From contig NZ_AP024854.1 of assembly GCF_024529955.1 (NCBI RefSeq), positions 186,001-250,000 on the forward strand: a stretch of 64,000 bases of DNA, given 5' to 3'. Shown here piece after piece: positions 1 to 9,102 of the stretch. Position 1 is the first letter of the stretch; each line of letters begins with the position of its first letter. The position numbers and the translations under genes are program-made. Under the pieces are notes generated by a model that was given only the letters and a program-made list of their open reading frames with translations, had not been told where the DNA came from and did not search any database. The stretch is from Photobacterium toruni. GTDB taxonomy: Bacteria; Pseudomonadota; Gammaproteobacteria; Enterobacterales; Vibrionaceae.

Positions 1-565
1 TATTCATTATTCTTATGCGCTGTAATTTACAATAGTTGTTTTTTTTTTAAATAATAACGCGTCAGAAATGTGCGTTCGAGCATAGACTATTTTCTAAAAT
101 GAGCGTTTGGTGGCTTTTTATTGTTGGGTAAACCAAGGGGAGATCATCGATAATGGCATTTAAGCTATATTGTTGCAGAAGCCATAGGCTACGGTGATGC
201 AATATAAAATGGCGATGCTAAATTATCATGGTAATGTCAGGCATAATTTGAGAAAGTTTGTCGCTATCACATTATTGATAGTTGAATGTGACAAGTTGAT
301 TTTGATGGTATTAAAGCGGGGAAAAGGGACGTAATGTTGTTGGGTTTAGCGGTTTTTAACTGCTAAATTGGAACGATATCGGCTTACTTTGCAAAAATTA
401 CATCAGACTTGTATGATTTTCCGTCAGTTGCACTAATGCAATGGAAATGTAGATGTCAGCAAGCCATTGCCTCGTTAGAATAGTGGCTGAATGTATATAA
501 CCCTGTCCGTAGAGATTACCTTCAATTGTTAAGGTAATAATATGGGCATAGATCAGGTGAACAAT
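1..565. other. Intergenic region upstream of zapB, no gene seen
   Basis: No open reading frame of convincing length or codon use is visible on either strand. The stretch is AT-rich. The only promoter-like element I can point to is a TATATAAC-type -10 near 494-501, preceded by TG but without a well-spaced -35, so it is weak. In E. coli and Vibrio the neighbour beyond zapB varies; nothing here resembles glpF or rraA. Confidence 0.4.
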
Positions 566-808
566 ATGTCTCTAGAAATGTTGGAAAAATTGGAAGCCAA
601 AGTTCAAATGGCTGTGGATTCAATTTCTTTGCTACAAATGGAAATTGATGAACTAAAAGAAAAAAATGATAGCCTAGCTATGGAAGCACAAGAACTACGT
701 TCTGGTCGTGAGAGTCTTGTTCAAGATAACGAAAAGCTACGTGGTGAGCATAACGTATGGCAAGAACGTGTACGTATGCTACTAGGCAAAATGGATAGCG
801 TAGAATAA
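566..808 (+). CDS. zapB: Cell division protein ZapB
   Basis: ZapB is a small cytoplasmic coiled-coil protein that joins the Z-ring through ZapA and helps link it to MatP and the chromosome terminus. The 80-residue product begins [14 protein letters not shown] and is one continuous heptad-type coiled coil rich in Glu, Leu and Lys, with the family's [16 protein letters not shown] core. Length fits the family (about 80 residues). An in-frame ATG at 542 would add eight residues; I prefer 566 because AGGTGA lies at good spacing and the homologues begin at this Met. It converges on menA. Confidence 0.93.
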   Translation: MSLEMLEKLEAKVQMAVDSISLLQMEIDELKEKNDSLAMEAQELRSGRESLVQDNEKLRGEHNVWQERVRMLLGKMDSVE

Positions 809-888
809 TCGCGCATTTATTTTAATATGACTATCGGCTTGGTATAACACCTAAAATAGAGTGAGATACCGAGCCGATATTTTAGCTA

Positions 889-1797
889 TTATGCTAACAC
901 CATACCAACTGCAAATAATAAATTAGTGATTAAAGCGCATTTAACCATGGTTGCCATCATGGGTCTTAACGCTGCACCATCTGTTGAGTGATACACTTGA
1001 CGACCGTGCTTAATCAGTAGTGGTAAACTTAAAATAAATAACCAGCCAAAGAGCGACTTTACTTCTAATAGGGCAAATAAACTAAAAAAGATCACACTAG
1101 TAGACAGTAATACTAAATGGTATTTACGTCCCCATTGTGGACCCATACGCACTACCAAGGTTTGCTTGCCACATGCTTTATCATTATCGATATCACGTAG
1201 ATTATTGATATTGAGCACACCGACAGCTAATAACCCACAAGCTGTTGCTGGTAACATGATCAACGAATCAATTTGTCCTGCTTGTAAATAATAAGTGCCT
1301 GCAACACCAAGCCATCCAAAAAAGATCAATACTGATAGATCCCCAAGACCACGATAACCATAAGGTTTATTACCGACGGTATACGCAATTGATGCGGCAA
1401 TCGCTAATAATCCGAGCACTAAGAAGCCAACAATATCATGGGGGTTTTTACAGGCGATTAAAATCAAGGTTAAACCACTAATTGCAGTAAGTATGATATT
1501 AATAATCATCGCCTTACGCATTGTTGCTGCTGTGACTAAACCTGATTGCATTGCCCGTTGTGGACCTAAACGATCATCATTGTCGGTACCTTTAACGGCA
1601 TCGCCATAATCGTTGGCAAGGTTAGAAAGGATTTGTAATAGAAGGGCGGTTAACAACGCGAGTGCTGCAATACTTGCAGAAAAACTGCCATGCCATTTTG
1701 CCACAGCACTACCGCAGACAATAGAGGCGATAGCAAGGGGTAACGTTTTTGGTCTTGCGGCATCTAACCAAATTGTCAGTGAAGAGGGTGAGTTCAT
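889..1797 (-). CDS. menA: 1,4-dihydroxy-2-naphthoate polyprenyltransferase MenA
   Basis: MenA is an inner-membrane prenyltransferase of the UbiA superfamily that attaches the polyprenyl tail to 1,4-dihydroxy-2-naphthoate, giving demethylmenaquinone for anaerobic respiration. The 302-residue product is very hydrophobic, with about eight membrane segments. Both Asp-rich Mg-diphosphate sites are present: NDYGD at 62-66 with DNDD at 72-75, and NNLRDIDND at 198-206. It lies downstream of hslU but is separated from it by a strong terminator, so it probably has its own promoter. The usual next gene, rraA, is not found; the following gene is zapB on the opposite strand. Confidence 0.95.
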   Translation of the reverse strand: MNSPSSLTIWLDAARPKTLPLAIASIVCGSAVAKWHGSFSASIAALALLTALLLQILSNLANDYGDAVKGTDNDDRLGPQRAMQSGLVTAATMRKAMIINIILTAISGLTLILIACKNPHDIVGFLVLGLLAIAASIAYTVGNKPYGYRGLGDLSVLIFFGWLGVAGTYYLQAGQIDSLIMLPATACGLLAVGVLNINNLRDIDNDKACGKQTLVVRMGPQWGRKYHLVLLSTSVIFFSLFALLEVKSLFGWLFILSLPLLIKHGRQVYHSTDGAALRPMMATMVKCALITNLLFAVGMVLA

Positions 1798-1883
1798 AAA
1801 TTAGATACTTAAAGTGAATACTGAAAAGGTATTATGGCGTAAATTTGGTTATGCGCAAATTTATCCCATTAATGTTAGTTAAC

Positions 1884-1916
1884 AAACAAAAAAAACGGTG
1901 CGATAAAACGCACCGT
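1884..1916 (-). terminator. Intrinsic terminator after hslVU
   Basis: An 8-bp perfect stem, ACGGTGCG / CGCACCGT (1895-1902 with 1909-1916), with a six-base loop. On the minus strand it is followed by a run of T (A-run 1884-1894 on the plus strand). It sits just after the hslU stop codon. Confidence 0.85.
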
Positions 1917-1946
1917 TTATACTAAAAATAATTGATTTAAATTCGA

Positions 1947-3278
1947 TTATAAAATGAAACGACTTAAATCTTCATCTGCAACAAATTCGCCTAAACGCGT
2001 TTGTACATAAGTGTTATCGATCAGGAATTTCTCGCCTGCTTTTTCGCTAGCATCATAAGAAATTTCTTCCATTAAGCGTTCCATCACGGTGTATAAACGG
2101 CGGGCACCAATATTTTCAGTGCGCTCATTTACCTGCCATGCTGCTTCAGCCAAACTATCAACGCCATCTGCTGTAAATTCGATATCAACTGATTCTGTTG
2201 CCATTAGTGCGACATATTGCTGAGTTAAAGAGGCTTTAGGCTCAGTAAGAATACGTTTAAAGTCATGGCTAGTCAGTGCTTCTAGTTCAACGCGGATCGG
2301 TAAACGACCTTGCAGTTCTGGAATTAAATCTGATGGTTTAGCAACTTGGAATGCACCGGATGCAACAAACAGGATGTGGTCTGTTTTCACCATACCGTGT
2401 TTAGTTGATACTGTGCTACCTTCGACTAATGGTAATAGGTCGCGCTGCACACCTTCGCGTGACACATCAGGACCTGATGATTCACCGCGTTTACAGATTT
2501 TATCGATCTCATCGATAAATACGATGCCGTTGTTTTCTGCAGCAAAGATTGCTTGTTCTTTTAATTCTTCTTGGTTTATTAGTTTAGCGGCTTCTTCTTC
2601 CGTTGCTGCTTTTAACGCATCTTTGATTTTCATCTTGCGTTTTTTGCTGGTGTTACCTGCAAGATTTTGGAACATACCTTGCAGCTGGTTGGTCATTTCT
2701 TCCATACCAGGAGGCGCCATAATTTCAACGCCCATTTGTGGTGCAGCTACATCAATCTCGATTTCTTTATCATCAAGTTTACCTTCACGTAATTTTTTAC
2801 GGAAAGATTGACGGGTGTTTGATTCCGTTGGTGCTTCTTCGTTTTGTCCCCATGCATCGCGTGCTGGTGGTAATAACACATCAAGAATACGCTCTTCTGC
2901 TAACTCTTCAGCATGGGCGCGTACTTTTTCTGTTGCTTGTTGATGTACCATTTTCACCGCGACATCAGTAAGGTCGCGAATAATGGTTTCGACTTCCTTA
3001 CCAACATAACCAACTTCAGTAAACTTAGTTGCTTCAACTTTAATGAATGGCGCATTCGCTAATTTTGCTAAGCGGCGTGCGATTTCAGTTTTACCGACAC
3101 CGGTAGGACCAATCATCAGAATATTTTTTGGGGTTACTTCTACGCGCAGCTCTTCAGGAAGCTGCATACGACGCCAGCGATTACGCAGTGCAATCGCAAC
3201 CGCTCGCTTGGCTTTGTCTTGACCGATAATATGGCGATCAAGCTCGTGAACGATTTCGCGAGGAGTCATCTCAGACAT
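1947..3278 (-). CDS. hslU: ATP-dependent protease ATPase subunit HslU
   Basis: HslU is the AAA+ unfoldase of the HslUV protease; it forms a hexamer that unfolds substrates and feeds them to HslV. The 443-residue product has Walker A GPTGVGKT at 57-64, the pore motif GYVG at 90-93, the inserted I-domain roughly at 110-240, and Walker B VFIDEID at 253-259. The C-terminal tail (DEDLSRFIL) that docks into HslV is intact. The gene lies 10 bases after hslV and shares its heat-shock promoter. Length and motifs are normal for the family. Confidence 0.98.
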   Translation of the reverse strand: MSEMTPREIVHELDRHIIGQDKAKRAVAIALRNRWRRMQLPEELRVEVTPKNILMIGPTGVGKTEIARRLAKLANAPFIKVEATKFTEVGYVGKEVETIIRDLTDVAVKMVHQQATEKVRAHAEELAEERILDVLLPPARDAWGQNEEAPTESNTRQSFRKKLREGKLDDKEIEIDVAAPQMGVEIMAPPGMEEMTNQLQGMFQNLAGNTSKKRKMKIKDALKAATEEEAAKLINQEELKEQAIFAAENNGIVFIDEIDKICKRGESSGPDVSREGVQRDLLPLVEGSTVSTKHGMVKTDHILFVASGAFQVAKPSDLIPELQGRLPIRVELEALTSHDFKRILTEPKASLTQQYVALMATESVDIEFTADGVDSLAEAAWQVNERTENIGARRLYTVMERLMEEISYDASEKAGEKFLIDNTYVQTRLGEFVADEDLSRFIL

Positions 3279-3288
3279 TGCAACTTCC

Positions 3289-3822
3289 TTACTTAGACTT
3301 AGTTTCTAGTTCTTCAATAGTGTGATTGTGGTTGGTAAACACACAAATATCACCCGCAATATTTAACGCTTTTTCTGCTATTTCACGGGCGCTAAGATCA
3401 GTATTTTCTAATAGTGCAATCGCTGCAGCTTGAGCGAAGTTACCACCAGAGCCAATCGCGACTAAATCGTGCTCGGGTTGCACTACATCACCATTACCAG
3501 TAATAATTAATGAGCCAGTTTCGTCAGCAACAACTAATAAAGCTTCTAACTTTCTTAGGGCGCGATCGGTACGCCAATCTTTGGCTAACTCAACGGCTGA
3601 TTTCAATAGATGGCCTTGATGCATTTCTAATTTACGTTCAAAACGCTCAAATAAAGTAAAGGCATCAGCAGTACCGCCAGCAAAACCAGCGAGTACTTTA
3701 TCGTTATAGAGACGACGAACTTTGCGTGCGTTGCCTTTCATAACTGTATTGCCTAGTGACACTTGACCATCACCAGCAATTACGACTTTATCGTTACGAC
3801 GAACAGATACAATAGTTGTCAC
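3289..3822 (-). CDS. hslV: ATP-dependent protease peptidase subunit HslV
   Basis: HslV is the proteasome-like threonine peptidase that pairs with HslU and degrades misfolded and regulatory proteins after heat stress. The 177-residue product starts with GTG; after Met removal the catalytic Thr is exposed ([13 protein letters not shown]). The G-[DN]GQVSLG segment and the [10 protein letters not shown] stretch typical of the family follow. A purine-rich AGAGGG lies just upstream of the GTG. It is the first gene of an operon with hslU, transcribed from a sigma-32-type promoter at 3877-3905. Confidence 0.98.
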   Translation of the reverse strand: MTTIVSVRRNDKVVIAGDGQVSLGNTVMKGNARKVRRLYNDKVLAGFAGGTADAFTLFERFERKLEMHQGHLLKSAVELAKDWRTDRALRKLEALLVVADETGSLIITGNGDVVQPEHDLVAIGSGGNFAQAAAIALLENTDLSAREIAEKALNIAGDICVFTNHNHTIEELETKSK

Positions 3823-3876
3823 GTTAAACCCTCTTTGATTCAGCTCCGACGTTAGCCGGTATCTTTAATATTTTAG

Positions 3877-3905
3877 ATCTGGGGATAGAAGCGTAGATTT
3901 TCAAG
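3877..3905 (-). promoter_or_regulatory. Sigma-32 (heat-shock) promoter of hslVU
   Basis: On the minus strand CTTGAAA (3899-3905) is followed after 14 bases by CCCCAGAT (3877-3884). This fits the known RpoH consensus CTTGAAA-N13-15-CCCCATNT with one or two mismatches. It lies about 55 bases upstream of the hslV start, as expected for this heat-shock operon. Confidence 0.82.
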
Positions 3906-3953
3906 GTGTGGTGTAACAATTGCCTGCGGTGATATACGAACAATTGCATTAAT

Positions 3954-3978
3954 AAAAAAGGATGCTGGTTGAGCATCC
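3954..3978 (-). terminator. Intrinsic terminator after ftsN
   Basis: GGATGCT / AGCATCC stem (3960-3966 with 3972-3978), five-base loop, followed on the minus strand by a T-run. It lies shortly after the ftsN stop and upstream of the hslV heat-shock promoter. Confidence 0.85.
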
Positions 3979-4004
3979 TTGATTGTTATTTAGTATGGTA
4001 CGGA

Positions 4005-4604
4005 TTATTCCCAGAACCAAATGGCACAAGGACTAATCCCATTTTTTTGTAATTTATTCTGATCATCCATAGCTAAACGCTTATCTTTATAGGGGCCGAG
4101 TACGACACGATACCAAGTGCCTTTATCATTGGTTGATATTTTTATCTGACTGTTTAAGCCTTGAAATGCAATGGTTGCTTTACGTTCATCCGCTTGGGAT
4201 TGGCTATGGTAAGCACCACATTGTAAAAGATAAGGTTTCGCTGGCTTATTTTCAGCAATAACTTGTTTTGGCGTTAATGCTGGCACAATGACTTTTTTAT
4301 TTTCTAGCTCTTGAATATAGCGCCATTTCTCTTCAGGTTTTGGCGGTAAGGCATTGGTATTGGTTTTTGCTGGCTGCGGTTTGACAATAATTGCCGCAGG
4401 GGTCACCGGTGCGGTTTCAGGTACATCAGTACCGGAAAGGAAAAATAACCCCACAATGAGTCCACACACTAATATAACAGCCAATGCCGCCCATTTTGTG
4501 GGAAAACTGGTTGATGGTGTTTTTTTGCCCTTATGGCTGGCTTTTGCCTTTATTGGCGCTGGTTTCGGTGAGCGCCCGCGTTTTACATAATCTTTAGTGG
4601 CCAC
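4005..4604 (-). CDS. ftsN: Cell division protein FtsN
   Basis: FtsN is a bitopic inner-membrane protein that triggers septal peptidoglycan synthesis late in divisome assembly. The 199-residue product has a basic cytoplasmic N-terminus (MATKDYVKRGRSPKP), one membrane segment at about 38-56, a Pro/Lys-rich periplasmic linker, a short WRYIQELENK segment resembling the essential helical region, and a C-terminal SPOR domain (about 122-199) that binds denuded glycan. It is shorter than E. coli FtsN (about 319) because of a reduced linker. The start codon is GTG with only a weak ribosome site. It lies between cytR and hslV, the conserved enteric and vibrio order. Confidence 0.92.
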   Translation of the reverse strand: MATKDYVKRGRSPKPAPIKAKASHKGKKTPSTSFPTKWAALAVILVCGLIVGLFFLSGTDVPETAPVTPAAIIVKPQPAKTNTNALPPKPEEKWRYIQELENKKVIVPALTPKQVIAENKPAKPYLLQCGAYHSQSQADERKATIAFQGLNSQIKISTNDKGTWYRVVLGPYKDKRLAMDDQNKLQKNGISPCAIWFWE

Positions 4605-4700
4605 AATATCGACAAATTAATAGGGAAGATAGATAGAATACTATGTTACAAAGTTGGATTGATCCTGACTAGTTATTATCGCGGTTTCATTGATAATTAG

Positions 4701-4764
4701 CCCCATATTACGATAAAGATGATCAGTTTTATGATCTTCGTGCGGTAACACATCGAATATGGGG
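4701..4764. repeat. Large inverted repeat between cytR and ftsN
   Basis: A perfect 9-bp inverted repeat, CCCCATATT at 4701-4709 and AATATGGGG at 4756-4764, encloses 46 bases that contain a second dyad (AAGAT / ATCTT). It lies just after the cytR stop. There is no T-run, so it is not a classical terminator; it may form the 3' end of the cytR transcript. Confidence 0.5.
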
Positions 4765-4772
4765 ATAATCAA

Positions 4773-5777
4773 TTAGCGACTTGGTGGCGCTGCACTTTCG
4801 CGAATAACCAGTTTTGCATCTAATAATCGTGAACCAGCCTGAACATCTTTACCTTTGAGTAATTCAAGTAACATGATCATAGCTTGACGGCCAATCTCAT
4901 AACGAGGTTGTGAGACCGTCGTTAAGGGTGGATCGCAATATTCTGCAAATTGGATATCATCAAAACCGACAATCGAAATATCATGCGGAACACGTAAGCC
5001 AAGACGTTTAGCTTGTTGCATCGCGCCAATTGCCATCACATCTGAGTGACAAAATAATGCTGTTGGTGGCTCTGGTAAAGCAAGCAGGGCAGTTATTGCG
5101 CGTGCGCCTGCCGCAAAACTGAAATCACCTTTAATGGTGTAAGCAGGATTTAGAGTGATGCCTCCACGACGCAGTGCTTGTTGATAGCCTTGTTGACGGA
5201 ATTGCGATAAGGCTGCTTTATCGGGGCCAGTAATTTGAGCAATGCGCTTATGGCCCATTTGAGTCAGGTAATTCACTGCATCAAAGGCGGCGGTTAGGTT
5301 ATCAATATGCACAGTTGGTAATTCAAGTTCAGGTGCATATTCACATGCCATAACCAGCGGCGGTAGATTTTTTTGTTCAGGTTTGCTGACGTCAAACGGT
5401 AAATTATTACCTAATAACAACATGCCATCAGCTTGTTTAGTAAACACTAAATTAGCAAATGAATTTTCTCGACGCTGTTGTTGACCGCTATCACCGAGTA
5501 ACACTAAATAACCATTTTCCATCGCGGCTTCTTCAATGCCACGAATAATCTCAGTGAAATAAGGATCACAGATATCCGGAACAATTGTCACGATAGTTTT
5601 CGATTCATTGCGGCGTAGGTTACGTGCCAGTGAGTTTGGTGAATATCCAGCTTCCATTACGGCTTGCTCAACTTTTTTCCTTGTTGATGCCGATACTTTT
5701 TCCGGGTTCATTAGTGCGCGCGAAACCGTCGCGGTTGATACCCCGGCTAGCTGGGCAACGTCCTTCATTGTCGCCAT
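4773..5777 (-). CDS. cytR: LacI-family transcriptional repressor CytR
   Basis: CytR represses nucleoside uptake and catabolism genes, acting together with CRP; cytidine relieves it. The 334-residue product has a LacI-type N-terminal helix-turn-helix (MKDVAQLAGVSTATVSRALM), a hinge helix (YSPNSLARNLR) and a periplasmic-binding-like effector domain with the family's FDDIQFAEYCDPPLTTV segment. Assignment to CytR rather than another LacI member rests on its position between priA and ftsN, as in E. coli and Vibrio, plus overall similarity. The promoter should lie in 5778-5980; I could not define operators there. Confidence 0.88.
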   Translation of the reverse strand: MATMKDVAQLAGVSTATVSRALMNPEKVSASTRKKVEQAVMEAGYSPNSLARNLRRNESKTIVTIVPDICDPYFTEIIRGIEEAAMENGYLVLLGDSGQQQRRENSFANLVFTKQADGMLLLGNNLPFDVSKPEQKNLPPLVMACEYAPELELPTVHIDNLTAAFDAVNYLTQMGHKRIAQITGPDKAALSQFRQQGYQQALRRGGITLNPAYTIKGDFSFAAGARAITALLALPEPPTALFCHSDVMAIGAMQQAKRLGLRVPHDISIVGFDDIQFAEYCDPPLTTVSQPRYEIGRQAMIMLLELLKGKDVQAGSRLLDAKLVIRESAAPPSR

Positions 5778-5981
5778 AGTGCTTTCCTCTTTTGCTATAT
5801 CTTTCTAGTGTACAGCTGGTTATCTGTGATGACGAAAATAGACAGATAGACTTACCAGCTAATCGTAACTGACTGAAAAAAGTCAATTCATAAGCATATT
5901 GTAGAATGGATGCATTAGCTGAAACTTGCTTTCAATAGCATAAATTACATTCGCTATGTGAGATGCATCGCATTGTCTAGT

Positions 5982-8183
5982 TTAAGTTAAATCTTGTGGT
6001 TCGACATCAATTGACCACCGAATTTTTTTAGCAAGCGGTAATAGTTGGATAGCAGGCTTGGCAATAGTAAGCATTTGTTGAAGTTTATTTCGATTAGGAA
6101 TTTGTAAAATTAATTGCCATCTAAACCGCCCAGCACGTCGAGCAAGTGGTGCGGGGTTAGGTCCTAAGACACAACAATCTTGATCATAAACTGGGCTTGC
6201 TTCAAAAATAGCTCTAATTTGTTGTAAAAACTGACACACTAAATCACTGTCATTGGCCTCTGCCCGCAGTAATACTAAGTGAGTAAATGGCGGTAATAAT
6301 GCTTGTTGGCGTTCAATTAATGCTGTTTGAGAAAAAACGCCATAGCCTTTATGCAGTAATGATTGTAATAACTGGTGCTCGGGATGATGCGTTTGTAATA
6401 ATACTGATCCGGGCTTACTCGCTCGTCCTGCTCGACCTGCTACCTGTATAAAAAGTTGTGCGAGTCGCTCTGATGCTCGAAAATCATTACTGAATAATGC
6501 GCTATCAACATCAATTAATGCCACTAATGTGACATTAGGGAAATGATGGCCTTTGGCTAACATTTGAGTGCCGATTAAAATTTGATATTCGTTATTCTTA
6601 ATTGCTTCTAAATAGTTTTCTAATGTGCCTTTGCGGCGAGTGCTGTCTCGATCAATACGTACGGTTTTAAACTCAGGAAAAAGCGTGGCTAATTGCGCTT
6701 CTAGTTGTTCGGTACCAACACCGACAGGTGATAATTGCGTTGATCCGCATTGTTGGCATTGATGCATTATTGGTCTTTGAGTCGCACAATGATGGCAACG
6801 TAATTCACCCGATTGTTGGTGTAGTGTGTAATACGCATCACAACGATCACATTCTGCAATCCAGCCACATTCATGGCACATCATCGCGGGTGAAAATCCA
6901 CGTCGATTCAGAAATAGCATTACTTGATTGCCAGCATTAAGATTTTTACGCATTTCAGCGATCAGTGGTGCTGATAATCCCGCATTTAAATATAAGCCTT
7001 TAACATCAATCACCCCATGGCGGGCAGCACTGGCATTACCTGCGCGCTTTGATAGGGTGAGATAATGGTATTTACCTGTTTGCGCATTATGTAAGGTTTC
7101 AAGTGCAGGGGTTGCTGAGCCTAAGATAATAGGAATATTTTCTTTATTGGCTCGCATCACGGCAAGATCTCGAGCGTGATAACGTAGGCTATCTTGTTGT
7201 TTATAAGACGCATCATGCTCTTCATCAACAATAATAATGCCAAGGTTTGCAAATGGGGTGAACAATGCTGAGCGTGTTCCAATAATAATCCCGGCTTGAT
7301 TATCACGTCCAGCAAGCCATGCTGTCATACGTTCGCTATCATTTAGACCTGAGTGAACGGTTTCTAAAGGAACATTAAAGCGGCGTTTAAAGCGATTGAT
7401 TGTTTGTGGCGTAAGGCCAATCTCGGGTACTAAAATTAGCGCTTGCTTACCTGCCGCTAAAATAGGCTCAAGTAAATTTAGGTAGACCTCAGTTTTTCCC
7501 GAACCAGTAACACCATCTAGCAGATAACAGCCAAATCCTGGGTTACTGTTAACCGTTGCAATTGCTAATGCTTGCTCTTCATTTAAGCGTGGTTTCTGTT
7601 CTGTGATGGCAAATTTTGGCTGCCATTGATATTGTTTTGGTTGCTGTTGTTGTTGGTTTATCCAGCCTTTTTGCATGACAGCTTTTAGTGTTGCGCTGCT
7701 AACGTCATGCGCGAGTAAACTTTCGTGACTGAGTGCACCATTGCGTAATAGATTTAGAATTTGAGCTTGTTTAGGTGCGCGCTTTAAACCATTTAAGGGC
7801 TGTTCTCGACCCGTCTCGGTAAGGTGCCAAAATTTTAGGCTTGCGGTTGAGGCTTCACGTCCTTTCCGCAGTAAAGCGGGCATCGCATTGGCGAGAGTGT
7901 CACCTAATGGATATTGGTAATAACGACTGGCCCATTTTAATAATGCAAATAAAGCGGGTTGCCATAACGGCTGGTTATCTAAAACGTGTTGAATAGGCTT
8001 TAACTGTTGAATGGGAAAATCAGAATCATGACCAATAGCAACAACGATTCCAACTAATCGTTGGCGTCCAAAAGGCACTAGCACGCGTCCACCGATAACT
8101 GGGGTGGTATCAGGTTTGATTAAATAATCAAATGTTTTATCAAGTGGGACAGGTAAAGCAACGCGTGCTATTGAGGGGGTCAT
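5982..8183 (-). CDS. priA: Primosomal protein N' (replication restart helicase PriA)
   Basis: PriA recognises abandoned replication forks and reloads the replisome. The 733-residue product has an N-terminal 3'-end-binding and winged-helix region, then a superfamily 2 helicase core: Walker A DGVTGSGKTEVYL, the DEEH box (IIVDEEHDASYKQ), and a C4-type zinc-binding insert with paired CxxC motifs (CHECGW, CDRC, CHHC, CQQC), followed by motifs V-VI (IGTQMLAKGHHFPNV, QVAGRAGR). Length and motifs are standard. It is transcribed away from rpmE, with which it shares the intergenic region 8184-8450. Confidence 0.97.
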   Translation of the reverse strand: MTPSIARVALPVPLDKTFDYLIKPDTTPVIGGRVLVPFGRQRLVGIVVAIGHDSDFPIQQLKPIQHVLDNQPLWQPALFALLKWASRYYQYPLGDTLANAMPALLRKGREASTASLKFWHLTETGREQPLNGLKRAPKQAQILNLLRNGALSHESLLAHDVSSATLKAVMQKGWINQQQQQPKQYQWQPKFAITEQKPRLNEEQALAIATVNSNPGFGCYLLDGVTGSGKTEVYLNLLEPILAAGKQALILVPEIGLTPQTINRFKRRFNVPLETVHSGLNDSERMTAWLAGRDNQAGIIIGTRSALFTPFANLGIIIVDEEHDASYKQQDSLRYHARDLAVMRANKENIPIILGSATPALETLHNAQTGKYHYLTLSKRAGNASAARHGVIDVKGLYLNAGLSAPLIAEMRKNLNAGNQVMLFLNRRGFSPAMMCHECGWIAECDRCDAYYTLHQQSGELRCHHCATQRPIMHQCQQCGSTQLSPVGVGTEQLEAQLATLFPEFKTVRIDRDSTRRKGTLENYLEAIKNNEYQILIGTQMLAKGHHFPNVTLVALIDVDSALFSNDFRASERLAQLFIQVAGRAGRASKPGSVLLQTHHPEHQLLQSLLHKGYGVFSQTALIERQQALLPPFTHLVLLRAEANDSDLVCQFLQQIRAIFEASPVYDQDCCVLGPNPAPLARRAGRFRWQLILQIPNRNKLQQMLTIAKPAIQLLPLAKKIRWSIDVEPQDLT

Positions 8184-8389
8184 ATTTTATCGCTTTAATT
8201 GAGCTTGCACTAAATAGTAACAGATCGCAGGATAGGGAATAAGTACTGCGATGCCGCAATCATTATTGACTGTTTTAACGATGAATAAAAGAGCAATAAA
8301 AAAACAGTGTCTGAGTTGATCTATGAGTAATGATTGATTACTATACGCCGCCTGATTTGTCGTAATTTTACGATAGACTATTTTATTAA

Positions 8390-8450
8390 CCACGTGTGGT
8401 GCCCGGCTTTGGATCGGGAGAGCGACACGGCCTTAACTTGAGGTTTCCCC
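8390..8450 (+). promoter_or_regulatory. Structured 5' leader of rpmE (bL31 leader candidate)
   Basis: CGTGT (8393-8397) can pair with ACACG (8425-8429), enclosing a CCCG/CGGG hairpin (8402-8405 with 8415-8418). The ribosome site GAGG follows just before the ATG. Autogenous control of rpmE by bL31 through its leader is known in E. coli, and a gammaproteobacterial L31 leader class has been described; membership here is my inference from position and fold. Confidence 0.5.
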
Positions 8451-8663
8451 ATGAAACAAGGTATCCACCCAGAATACAAAGAAGTAAACGCACGTTGTTC
8501 TTGTGGCAACACTTTCGTATTTAACTCTACTATGAGCAAAGACATCAACCTTGATGTATGCGATAAGTGTCACCCATTCTACACTGGTAAGCAACGTCAA
8601 GTTAGCTCTGGCGGTCGTGTGGATAAATTCAACAAGCGTTTTGGTGCGCTTACTAGCAAGTAA
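8451..8663 (+). CDS. rpmE: Large ribosomal subunit protein bL31
   Basis: bL31 is a small zinc-binding protein at the bridge between the two ribosomal subunits. The 70-residue product carries all four zinc ligands, C16 and C18 (CSCG) and C37 and C40 (CDKC), so it is the zinc-containing (C+) form rather than the YkgM-like zinc-free paralogue. GAGG precedes the ATG. It is monocistronic, ended by a strong terminator at 8692-8716, and has a foldable leader that may mediate feedback control. Confidence 0.98.
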   Translation: MKQGIHPEYKEVNARCSCGNTFVFNSTMSKDINLDVCDKCHPFYTGKQRQVSSGGRVDKFNKRFGALTSK

Positions 8664-8691
8664 TTACTTGCCAGCTGAATTTAAAAAAAAA

Positions 8692-8716
8692 GGGATGCGC
8701 AAGCATCCCTTTTTTT
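8692..8716 (+). terminator. Intrinsic terminator of rpmE
   Basis: Perfect 7-bp stem GGGATGC / GCATCCC (8692-8698 with 8703-8709), GCAA tetraloop, then seven T. An A-run before the stem may let it act on the minus strand as well. Confidence 0.92.
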
Positions 8717-8737
8717 ATTGTTTAAATTTGTAAGATA

Positions 8738-8763
8738 TAAAAAAACCAGCATTGATGCTGGTT
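8738..8763 (-). terminator. Intrinsic terminator of metJ
   Basis: AACCAGCAT / ATGCTGGTT stem (8744-8752 with 8755-8763) flanked by A-run and T-run, so it can work in both directions; it lies just after the metJ stop. Confidence 0.85.
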
Positions 8764-8784
8764 TTTTGCTATTTCATGTACATA

Positions 8785-9102
8785 TTATTCATTAATGTCT
8801 TCGTAGCTGATACCCATCGCTTCCATTAATAATTTAGCTTCTGCAGGAAGATCGTCGGGATGGTCTTTACGGATATCATCATCTGTAGGTAGTGGTTGGC
8901 CTGTATAGGCATGTAAGAAAGCTTCACAAAGTAGTTCACTATTGGTAGCGTGGCGCAGGTTATTGACCTGACGACGAGTACGTTCATCAGTAAGAATTTT
9001 GAGAACCTTTAATGGAATAGACACTGTAATTTTTTTGACTTGTTCATTTTTCTTACCGTGTTCTGCATAAGGGCTAATATATTCGCCATTCCACTTTGCC
9101 AT
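8785..9102 (-). CDS. metJ: Methionine repressor MetJ
   Basis: MetJ is a ribbon-helix-helix dimer that uses S-adenosylmethionine as corepressor and binds tandem 8-bp Met boxes to shut off methionine biosynthesis. The 105-residue product matches the family in length; the DNA-contacting beta ribbon is [15 protein letters not shown] (about 23-37), followed by [28 protein letters not shown] precedes the ATG. It is divergent from metB, and four Met boxes lie between them, so it should regulate itself and metBL. Confidence 0.98.
   Translation of the reverse strand: MAKWNGEYISPYAEHGKKNEQVKKITVSIPLKVLKILTDERTRRQVNNLRHATNSELLCEAFLHAYTGQPLPTDDDIRKDHPDDLPAEAKLLMEAMGISYEDINE

Noticed and set aside
2374..2811. 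145-codon frame antisense to hslU
   Set aside because: Lies wholly within hslU on the other strand and has no recognisable domain; hslU is certain.
5668..5886. 72-codon frame at the start of cytR
   Set aside because: Different frame inside cytR and its upstream region; cytR is clear.
8187..8393. 68-codon minus-strand frame between priA and rpmE
   Set aside because: No ribosome site, atypical codon use, no similarity I recognise; overlaps the rpmE promoter region.
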